64,000 nucleotides of DNA from Coleophoma eucalyptorum (lineage: Eukaryota > Ascomycota > Leotiomycetes > Helotiales > Dermateaceae). A program made the translations under genes and the position numbers. Under the pieces are notes generated by a model, which did not search any database, was not told the origin of the DNA, and saw only the letters and a list, made by a program, of their open reading frames with translations. The stretch spans positions 1,612,001-1,676,000 of the forward strand of contig JALRME010000002.1 of the NCBI GenBank assembly GCA_026120035.1. The letters are read 5' to 3'. The first letter of the stretch is position 1. Every line of letters starts with the position of its first letter. Positions 55,318 through 64,000 of this stretch are shown piece by piece.

Positions 55318-57088
55318 ATGGATATACAACTCTATGTTTACGACCTTTCCCAAGGGCTTGCGCGAACGGCCTCCGCCGCACTACTAGGGATCCAGATTGA
55401 TGCCGTGTACCACACCGCGATCGTTTTCGAAGGCATAGAATATCTTTATGACAGTGGCATCAAGACAGTTGAGCCTGGGAGCACACACTTGGGGCAACCC
55501 ATGGAAATTATAAACCTGGGCAAGACGTCTTTACCGATGGATGTGATCATGGACTATCTGGACTCTCTGAAAGATATATATACAGCCGAGGTATGCTTCA
55601 AACTTGTGACTGGGAAGTAGCCACTAATTATCACAGGCGTATGACATCTGGAGGCACAACTGCAACAACTTTTCCAACGACTTCGCGACTTTTCTGCTTG
55701 GACATGGAATTCCAGCCCACATTACGAATCTTCCTGAGACCGTACTCAATACACCCTTCGGGCAAATGATTGCACCGCAGATACAAGGCGCTGTGGAGGA
55801 GCGGAAAAGAAAGAATGGTCTCTTGGGCATAGACAAGTCCAATGCAAAGAAGAAGCCTCTATCGACAGCCCAAGAAATTGCAGCGGTCAAAATCCCGGCG
55901 TCGCTTGCTGAACTTGAGAAGCTGCTCAGTGAAGCAAAAAGCTCATGCGCAGTTGTCTTCTTTACCTCAGCTAGCTGCGGACCATGCAGAGCTCTCTACC
56001 CAACCTACGACGAAATGGCAGCTGAGGCTGGCAACAATTGCAATTTTATCAAAGTTGATATTTCAACAAGATTTGATATTGGAACCAAGTACTCTATCTC
56101 AGCAACGCCTACATTTATAACATTCCTGCACGGCGAGCAGGAAAATAGGTGGTCTGGAGCGGATCCAAGTATGTTGAAGGGAAATGTCAAAATGCTAATA
56201 CAAATGGCGTGGCCACCACATCAACACTTGAATTTGAGAATTCCCACGCTGCGTGGGTCTAATACCAAGGCCATCATATACGAAAAAGTGCCACCATTAG
56301 ATAAATTGAAGGCAAAGATGGGCTCCTTTGGTGAAGATCCATCGATTGAAGGAGTACTACACTTTGTTGCAGCCAGAAACGCCAAGGGTGCAGCAGAAGC
56401 AACCCTGCCCGATTTGGACGCATTCAGCTGGTTTCTCCGAGCCGCTCCAGAGAAGCTACCTATTGATATTTTGTTTACAGTTGTTGATTTGTTGAGGATA
56501 GCTCTTGCTGATCCACGATTCAGCGGTTATTACGCCGAGGAGAAAGACCACAAGACGATAGCACCACTTTTGACATACATCAACGAACTGAAAGACTGTC
56601 CATATTCACTACGTCTTGTGGCTCTCCAAACGGCCTGCAACTTATTCTCAAGCCCGCTTTACTCAGACCATATTCTCACTTGCCCATCACTTACGATACC
56701 AATCATGGGACTCATCACTAACAGCCTTCTCGACGACAAGCACAATAACACCCGTGTAGCAGCTGCGAGCCTTGCCTTCAACCTTGCAGCCGCTAATGGG
56801 CGGGCACGATTACACGAGCACAAAGAAGCCCTTCCACAAGACGACCAGATCGAGCTAGCAGCCTCGCTACTAGAAGCCATAAGCGTAGAAGAGGAGTCAG
56901 GAGATGCTATCAAAGGCTATCTACTTGCCTTGGGACATCTAGTCTTCTGCTGTCCCACTAATGGAGATATGGTGGAGCTGTTACGAACTATGGATGCGCA
57001 GGGTACAGTGTTGCAGAAGAAAAAGCTCTTCCCGCAGGAACCTTTGGTTAGGGAAGTCGGGGATGAGCTGCTGGGGAAGGGGTTATGA
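55318..57088 (+). CDS. DeSI (PPPDE) peptidase - thioredoxin - PUL domain fusion protein
   Basis: Exons 55318-55590 and 55637-57088 give 574 residues. Domain 1 (1-130) is a PPPDE/DeSI peptidase; the catalytic pair is His32 in AVYHTAIVF and Cys100 in RHNCNNFSND. DeSI enzymes act on SUMO or ubiquitin conjugates. Domain 2 (about 175-285) is a thioredoxin with an intact CGPC at 205-208 in TSASCGPCRALYP and the cis-Pro in SATPTFITF. Domain 3 (about 300-574) is a PUL domain, the armadillo-like Cdc48/p97-binding fold also found in Doa1/PLAA: FSWFLRAAPEKLPIDILFTV, SLRLVALQTACNLFSS, TRVAAASLAFNLAAA. The arrangement suggests a Cdc48-linked deconjugation role in the cytosol or nucleus; that is inference. 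Confidence 0.92.
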
Positions 57089-57438
57089 CACTAATTTCAT
57101 AAGATAGATGATAGACTAAAGCCTGTTAAACCACTGCCCTTGATACTACTATTTAATAGCAAAGAAAACACCTTTCGCAAGAAGTACGTACTGAACTTGT
57201 CTTGAAACCATTGTGACTTGATTTCAGTGAACTTGCCTAAAGACAATACTTGGCTAAGAGTTGGCCCCCCAACTCACATAGAAGTTAGTGACCAACAAAA
57301 GATCAGTGATCGAAAATAGACAAGAATTAAGGTAAGGTCATAATCATAAATTCGTTCCAAGAGTACCCATGTCCTATATACTTTGTCCAACCCTTATTTT
57401 CACCGACCATCCAACGGACTGGCTTTCTATCCAACCAT
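57089..57438. other. 3'-3' intergenic region
   Basis: Between two convergent genes. Nothing notable seen. Confidence 0.6.
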
Positions 57439-60130
57439 TCACCGGAGCCCCGACCTCGTACTGGTATTACCATTTCCCGACCTTGTCTTCCTAACCGCTT
57501 TCTCGCGCATATCCGCAATATCCCCCACCGTGACCGTCTTCTCCCTCAGCGCTGATCGCCGCATAGAATGACTATCGACTTTCTCGCCATGCATCAGAGC
57601 CATGACCCTCTGTTTTGAGGCCTCGCTCTCGTCATCTACATACTGGATTTGCGTAGCAGGTAGTTGGCTCTCCTCATCATGCTGGCCGGCGATCTCACGT
57701 CCGCCGTTCAAGAGTTTGTCGATAGATGAGGGATCGTGCACATTTGCCCCCGAGCCTGTTTTTGGGTACTCAACACAATTGCCGTGTGTAGCTGTGGAGT
57801 CTACTGATGATGCTCGTGAGAAGGGTGTTGATGATGCTGAGATGTTACTAGCTGCTCGTCCTAAAATGCGGCCTTGTCTTGGCCTTTTTGTGCCTTCCGT
57901 ATTTTCAACTTGCGCTGATGCTGTCCTAGTCTTGGCCAGGAGATTTGAGACGGCGTTCAAGATATCTTCTTTAGGTGGTGACTTAGGAGCTTCCGGTATT
58001 ACGGCGTGGGCTTTTGTAGGTGAGTTAGGATTGATCTCTGATAGAGGCTCTGTTCGAGGTGATGGGTGAGAGGCTTTGCTGTCGAACTCGACAGGTGCAT
58101 TATCTGGCGGCAAGACAGTCTGTTCACTCTCATCTGCCTGGATTTCCAAGCCTTCGTCTGTAAAGGCTGAGGGATCTATTCCTGACCTTTTCGATCGCTT
58201 CGGTGGAACCCTGCTGTCACAATCGAATGCAGAACTATCTATCCCCGAGCTTCGCGATGGTCTAGGTGCATCTTTGTGTTTGGCATTAGGTTCTGAATCT
58301 GCTCCCAAATCCCTAGACTTAGATGACTCATTACTTTTATCATTCCCGGATGAACGTGATGCACTGCTGGTCGGTCGAGATTCTGGCAGTTTTTCTGCTG
58401 GGCGTAGCCTATATTTCTTAAACGGCAACCTCTCTCCAGCAGCAACGGAATCCCAGAGCCACTTTGCCATGACAATTGGAATCTGCCATTCCTGTGCATG
58501 GTCCATTTTCTCCTTCCTCAATCCAGCCACTGAATTAGTGACCAGAACTGATGATTGAGGCGTCATATGCTCGCTATATATAGCACCCAGAAGCTCAGCT
58601 GCCTTTTTAACATGTAGCAAATCGATTCCAACAAAGCTTGCCGAACATACTGTTAAACACTTGAACCCCGCTATTGGGAAAACTGGGAAAGGACGTCCGA
58701 TAACATGGGTTTGCGGATCCATAAATGTCTTGTGGTGTAAACAGCGTTCTAGCCACCACTCCGTGACTACTTTAATGGGCGGTTGACTCGGTGGCATAGT
58801 CGGTCGTTGAGCCACTGTGAGATTAGAGGGAATCATCAGATACGGTCGCCTGAGGTGGTCAACAGATACATCCTCAGCAAGCTTTTCCAGACTCTCAGAT
58901 ATACGTGCATCCTGAGGCAGTAGATGACCAAGTAAGACCTGTGATTTAGCTGGCGTGAACCCATAAATAGAGATTTGGCAATGACTGAAAAGCCCGAGGC
59001 TGATTTGTGCTGGGGGTTCAGCTGCAAATGATGGTGCGCTGTGGGGTGTATCTGTCTTTGTCGTACTTGGTGTTTGGAGACCAGCAGCCGTAGGTTCGAA
59101 AACACCACTTCGCGAGACCTGAGGAACAGGAGTTCCCGTTCGAGACCCGACAATATCTCCCCATATCCCTTCATGTTGACTACTCAACTTCGTGCTGGCC
59201 GTCCTTCTCAACTTCTTTCTGCCCTCATCGATTGTTGCACTACTCTCCTCTCGAACTCTTTTTCCAAGCGATATCCTCCTGGGCGCATGTCTGTTCCATG
59301 CATTGACTCCTCTATCCTGGGGATCTTTATGAGGATCATAATGAATCTCCTCGAGAATCATGCCTCTCTCCAAACTATCCTTTAACCACTCCACCGCAAC
59401 TATACGCAGTCCCCATTTCTTCGCAGCATTATACTTTGCGCCTTCAGTCCTGTATGTGATGAGATGTGTAATATCCTTTGAAAGGTCGCCAGAGTAAGTC
59501 CCGCCATTCTCCTTAACCAAGTTCGCAATCTCCTCTCGTTCCCTTGCTGCAAAAGGCATTAGCACCCATAAGACACCAATCAATCTGTGTACTTACGATC
59601 GTCACACCCTGTCATACTAATCCTTAAAGAATCCAGTGTAGGTAAAGTATACTGCCTCTCCATGGCCCGGATGTCAATCTCCTCATCACTCTTCCAAAGA
59701 TCATTCAAAGCCCCAACCCACTCCACCGTCATAACCTTCACATCCGGTCGTTCCTTCGCAACATATTGATACTTTGGCGTGTTGTAATCATGACCGACAA
59801 TCAGGTGCGTGCATTCGAGGGTGAGATCGTAGCGATGGATTGCTCCCATTTGCTCGGCGAGAGTTTTTATATCGGTCTACAAAGAAGGTTGTTGGTCAGT
59901 GAAGCACAATGAAAAAGACCGATGGATGCCGTATATCCCTTGTTGAGCTGCCTTTGAAGGAGTACCCAAGACTTTGATCAATGTACCGGAGCGCATCCGT
60001 GAGTACTTACGCGCTTCTCCTCTGCCACCGAGGTACAACAGATGACCACGCCACGCAATGGAAAGGAAGAGTCATCATTATTCTCTGGCGGCGGTTGTCG
60101 ATTAGCATATGCATCCTCGCTATATTCCAT
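57439..60130 (-). CDS. RAD4: Four-BRCT replication/checkpoint scaffold (Rad4/Cut5, Dpb11, TopBP1 orthologue)
   Basis: Exons 60011-60130, 59597-59876 and 57439-59546 give 835 residues. The protein links phosphorylated Sld3 and Sld2 at origins and activates the ATR-type checkpoint. BRCT1 starts near residue 24 (FPLRGVVICCTSV) and includes LTLECTHLIVGHDYNTPKYQYV; BRCT2 (about 125-215) has LVKENGGTYSGDLSKDITHLIT and WGLRIVAVEWLKDSLERGM. A linker follows with basic KRVREES. BRCT3 (ISLGLFSHCQISIYGFTP to VVTEWWLERCLHH) and BRCT4 (FKCLTVCSASFVGIDLLHV to VMAKWLWDSVAAGERL) come next. The C terminus is long, Ser/Pro-rich and contains HAVIPEAPKSPPKEDILNAV and many S/T-P sites. The four-BRCT order and tail fit fungal Rad4/Dpb11. 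Confidence 0.92.
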
Positions 60131-60600
60131 GGCTCGATCGGGGAATTGGGTGTGCAATTACAGGAGCGTTATCTCTCCCTCTAATACGGCTGGAGACTTT
60201 TCGAAGACGCGACGTGAAGCTGGGGTCGCGTTTTTGGTTGATCACGTGCCTATGGTTTAAACGTCATTACGAGATTTTTTGGGATAATCACTATTCTCTG
60301 TAGGGCACTGGTGGGAGTAACCTTTACATTGGATTCTTGATATTCTCCTTTTCTTGAGACCCCATAGTCTGCGAAGGGAGTGGAATAAGAAAGCACGTCA
60401 ACTCTATGCATGAGTAGTGACAAAAATAACACTAAGTAGGATTTCAACGAGCAGTTGAGAGGTCTGCAAAATGGGTTTATTCCAACGAGACTATCATGAC
60501 CATTATATCTATATCTTCAACAAATAATCTGCCAGTCTTCTTTACTTGATTATGATTACTTTCCAAACAATCGTCTAATGTCTGTACCATACTCGACTAA
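60131..60600. other. Intergenic region
   Basis: Contains the Rad4 promoter and leader, and the 3' trailer of the small membrane protein gene. No other feature seen. Confidence 0.6.
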
Positions 60601-61434
60601 TCACACTAGATTGACACCCGATCGAGTTAAAGCCTCGTTGTTAATGAGACCAGATTCTTGTTCCTCGCCTGGGGTGGTGACCGCCACACTAGGCTTAAGA
60701 TCCGGAGAAGCATGGTGATTGCCCTTGGCAGCATTAAGTCTTACTGTGAATGTGATGGTATTCCTATCAAGACCTGGAATCACCAACAGAGCGTGAAACA
60801 GCCTGTCAGAATGGTCAGCACTGTTCGATATCGGGTACCGTCAAGTAAAGTAGCCCAACTCTTGGGGAGGAGGAGGCCATGACTGCGGCAAGACGGAAGA
60901 GTTGAGGAACTGGAAAGTCGATTAGAAAACTTACATCGCAATATACCCAACAGTAATGCCGCCAACAATGTCGCCTCCATATCCCCTCCACCTATTACTG
61001 AAGTACACAGCACTCGCAATAGCTAAGCTAAGGAAAGCCGCGACCGTCAATATGGCATCTAGCCAGATCAAGAAGGAAACCTTCTTCTTCAAGCTACCCA
61101 GATCATGCTCGTGTCCACGGAACTCGACACTGACACGTAGCGTGGTGGTGAAGATGGTCTTCAGGAATTGGAGGGTATTTTGAATCAACATGAGAATCAG
61201 GAAGATATCTGCAGCGATAAAATACCCATGCCCTTGCGTAATCAGGATGATAACGGATGTGAGGCAGAAGATAGAGGAGAGGATGCGAAGGACTGTGGCT
61301 GGGGTGATTGTTATGCCATAGGTCTGATTGCGAAAACCTGTGGTGAAGGGGTTGTGTACTGGCAGAAGACTCTCGTTCTCGGTCGTTGCCTCTGCTGAGG
61401 CACGAGGGAACATGCTGTAACGTGGAGTTGCCAT
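60601..61434 (-). CDS. Four-pass membrane protein of unknown function
   Basis: Exons 60935-61434 and 60601-60802 give 233 residues. Membrane spans are about 47-65 (VLRILSSIFCLTSVIILIT), 70-90 (YFIAADIFLILMLIQNTLQFL), 122-146 (FLIWLDAILTVAAFLSLAIASA) and 154-180 (DIVGGITVGYIAMLFHALLVIPG). Both ends should face the cytosol. The splice choice rests on three points: the donor GTAAGT after GCGAT, the acceptor CTGACAG at 60803-60805, and the join IAM-LFHALLVIPGLDRNT, which completes span 4 and opens a clean C-terminal tail (TRSGVNLV end). A nearer acceptor at 60910 would leave an intron of only 25 bases. Fungal proteins with this layout exist, but no function is known to me. Confidence 0.82.
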
Positions 61435-62778
61435 GATGATAGAATACGCAGAAGTTGCAAATGTCTTAACAAGAAGATTGATGTATCACAAATGCGGTAG
61501 GAAGGGTCAACTTTAAGAAGTGGTATTCCACGTATTCACGTAAATAGGTGCCACCGCTCTCTAAAACAAGATATACGAAATAGTCCCGCATCTGTCGACT
61601 AAGGCAGAGAGGGATGAATGAGAATGACTGGTGCCTAGAGGGATGCAAGAATGGTTCCCGATATGCCGTGATTCTATGGTACCAAGAACTTGTCGGCCTA
61701 GTACAGCCCAGTACAGCCTGCCGATCACCCACTGAGTGCTGACAATTCTGGCTCTGCAGAAGAGAGGCACAGCTAAGGTAGGTATAGAGGCACGCGGGTA
61801 CACTGCCTCCTGTTAAGACAACCTTGAATTCAAGTTGATAGGCGGTGCAAGAACTGGCTGCTGCTACCACTTGTAGTGTAGCAGTTGATCGATAGGGGGA
61901 GGATACTGCAGCGCAATCCTCATCCATTGGACGATGCTTAGAACAGAATGTGCAGTGTAGCCCCACCGAAGTACATGCTTATACTTAGGCAGCGCTCTGG
62001 CATTGATTTGTGACATCTTCTCGAGCGTTATTTCTGACAAGGGGTACGAATGGGAAGAAAGAAAAAGAAGAAAAAGAAAGAAGAAGCAAACGAAGAAGAT
62101 GATGGAGAGAAACGAGGAAGTCCATGCAAGAGAAGAAACGGCCACCAAATAATTAATTATCCGACCATTTCCGAATGTGATCACATGCTCAGCATCTTGA
62201 TTCCAATGGGTGTCAGTCTGTTATCTCACTCGTTATCTCACTCAGTAGTTACAGTCCAGTCTCACGACGATTACTCAAGACATCAGATAAGAAGCATCAA
62301 TAACCCAATATACATTTGACTTTTTAACCAGGTGATAAACTGATAAGTCCGTTCAGAAACCACCTCACCAACAAACAATGCTCAGATGACCAAATCATCA
62401 TTTTGAGATCCAATCCAATCCACGCCAGTAGAGGAGGTAAAACATGCAGACATATTTACACACTTCCGTTATAAATGATGCAACCCTTTCCCGCCTATAA
62501 AATCCAGGCTTCAATCAGACCCATATACATCGGCCCATTCTTTCTGGCCCAAAGTGCCAGCCTAAACATACTTTGAACACCAAAGCTCATGCCGTTCTCT
62601 AACGCGTAGTGATATCATCGAATCATGTACTAAAAACAAAAACACCGCCCAACCGTCTCATGCTGCCTAGTCGATTAATTCAGACCCCGTGTGTGTCCCA
62701 AATGTTATTATATGCAATCGCTCTGCTTCTTTGTTTCTCATATGTGTAAATCAAAATTCTGTGTTTCGGTGCCGTCCT
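61435..62778. other. Intergenic stretch, no supported gene
   Basis: About 1.3 kb with the promoter of the membrane protein gene at left and the arrestin 3' trailer at right. A purine run (GAAAGAAAAAGAAGAAAAAGAAAG) lies near 62053-62080. TTATCTCACTCGTTATCTCACTC is a direct repeat near 62220-62243. Open frames are short. Confidence 0.5.
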
Positions 62779-64000
62779 TTATGCGGCAGGCACCCCATTC
62801 TCAGTTTCCGTTGCTCGGGTCAGACGACTGTCAAACCCTGCAGGATTGAACATGAAGTTTCGGTCGATGTCCATGCTGCGTGCCATTCTTCCTCCTGGAG
62901 TGCGTGGGTTGGCAACGTTAACACGTCCACGGCTGACTGCTCTCTGGATATCCTCATCGTCATCTGTATGCTCATCATCGTCATAGTACTCAGACATTCT
63001 GGCGAAATAATCGGCCAAGCCATCGTGACTTGGTGTGCCGATGACTGCTTCGTACATTGGTGGCGGGGTAGCTGCTGGTGGAGGTGGCTGTTCTTCGTCG
63101 AACCCTGGCGGGGCGTAACTTGGATTTCTCAACAGATGAATAGGTCTGTCAGGAAGCTGGTGCGGTCGTTGCACACCCGCAGCAGCATTGGTAGACAGAT
63201 GTGCTTGCGGCGGCCGAGCGAGATTCGGAATTTCTGGGTGAGCAATTTGCTCTTCATAGCGTAAAGAGTCCAGGGTAGGAACACTGCCACTGGATGATGC
63301 TGGCGATGAGTTGGCCATGGCAGCGTTTGGGCAACCGCATACATGTTGCTGGCTGGTAACTCCCGAGTTTAAGCCGCTATATTCAGGAAGCGCTAGGTTG
63401 GCTTGAGTTGCACGGCAGTTGAGGATAGAGAATGGGGAATCGATGGAGATCTCAAAATGGCGACGTTTCTTGCCAGTTGGATCATCGGCATCTTGTCGAG
63501 AAATACGCATCACAATCTGGAAAAGTTAGTACGGATCTTGTTTAGAGGATAGGACGAACAAACCTTAATCCAGTGATGCGTGTTGACGTTCTTCCACGAA
63601 CAGTCATGATGAAGTAGCTTAGTACGGTCCTTTGCCATCATCTCACACGTTGGTAGTTGTACATTCATCTCCATTTCAGTTTGGGTCCAGTAAGCCTCGA
63701 CTCCGAGGTCGATATCACCCAGCATGTTCTCAACCGGTTCTGGTAAAGGCTGGACTGAAGTACCTGCTCGGGCAGCTTGCCTTTCTCTTTGCTGTGTTGC
63801 AAATCGCCTTGCCCGTTCTCTTTCCTCGGGAGCCAGTTCTCCACCAGCCAAAACTCTAACGTCGGAGCCTGCGTATTCCTTTGCCAATGGCTTTCCTGCA
63901 GATTTCTCGAGGAGCAAGATCTTTCGAGTGATATCTTTCCTTGTTACTTTTCGGTTGCTCGTGAAATATTCCAAATTCTCGCTAACATACACCTTGATCT
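62779..64000 (-). CDS. Arrestin-like adaptor with PPxY motif, C-terminal part (runs off the window)
   Basis: Only the last two exons are inside: 63564-64000 (continuing beyond the edge) and 62779-63516; the intron is 63517-63563. The arrestin C domain is seen in ITRKILLLEKSAGKPLAKEY, VENMLGDIDLGVEAYWTQTEMEMNVQLPTC, CSWKNVNTHHWIKIVMRISR and GKKRRHFEISIDSPFSILNC. The tail is disordered, with one PPxY (PPPMYEAVIG) that would bind the WW domains of a Rsp5/HulA-type ubiquitin ligase, and a conserved-looking C terminus. Fungal arrestins of this type recruit the ligase to plasma-membrane transporters for endocytosis. The N-terminal arrestin domain and start lie beyond position 64000. Confidence 0.88.

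Noticed and set aside
60910..60934. Nearest acceptor for the intron of the four-pass membrane protein
   Set aside because: The intron would be only 25 bases, and the resulting protein loses the end of span 4.
1..64000. CRISPR arrays, operons or prokaryotic elements
   Set aside because: None of the expected direct repeats, co-directional overlapping genes or ribosome-binding sites occur; all genes are single with spliceosomal introns.

Overview
The window is nuclear DNA of a filamentous ascomycete (Pezizomycotina). A Leotiomycete (Helotiales-like) source is my best guess from overall gene character, but this was not tested. The fungal call rests on short spliceosomal introns (mostly 50-90 nt) with GTRNGY donors and CTRAY branch points, monocistronic genes on both strands, a dispersed intron-containing tRNA-Ser, and fungal-specific families such as KTR mannosyltransferase, a short Unc104-like kinesin, DUF4604 and an arrestin with a PPxY motif. 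I see no mobile element, CRISPR array or prokaryotic signal. Gene models were spliced by hand from reading frames, splice signals and family motifs.

Layout. 0-11 kb: NADP alcohol dehydrogenase, glycine cleavage H protein, porphobilinogen deaminase (minus), secreted lactonase-like propeller, tRNA-Ser(AGA) (minus), secreted RNase T2 (minus), class II aldolase. 13-23 kb: a secreted repeat protein with Kex2-like sites (minus), glyoxalase II, OBAP/DUF1264 protein, EF-hand protein, eIF4E/4EHP-like protein (minus), DUF4598/NOPCHAP1-like protein. 23-41 kb: short kinesin-3 (minus), KTR mannosyltransferase (minus), DUF4604 protein, YEATS protein Taf14 (minus), RanBP1/Yrb1 (minus), an 880-residue membrane protein (minus), an acidic protein of unknown function (minus), ADAL-type deaminase (minus). 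44-64 kb: G-protein beta subunit, phosducin-like protein, GNAT acetyltransferase, Golgi GDPase GDA1 (minus), DeSI-thioredoxin-PUL fusion, Rad4/Dpb11 (minus), four-pass membrane protein (minus), and an arrestin-like adaptor (minus) that runs off the right edge.

How genes work together. Most are housekeeping genes with unrelated roles, but three links stand out. The G-beta gene is followed, with no other convincing gene between, by the phosducin-like gene whose product family acts as its folding chaperone. GDA1 and the KTR mannosyltransferase act in the same Golgi mannosylation cycle, though they lie 25 kb apart. The glyoxalase II gene can encode forms predicted for mitochondrion, cytosol and, after splicing of its last intron, peroxisome. 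The most unusual locus is the secreted protein at 13.2-14.4 kb, which carries three near-identical 16-residue repeats framed by Lys-Arg sites.
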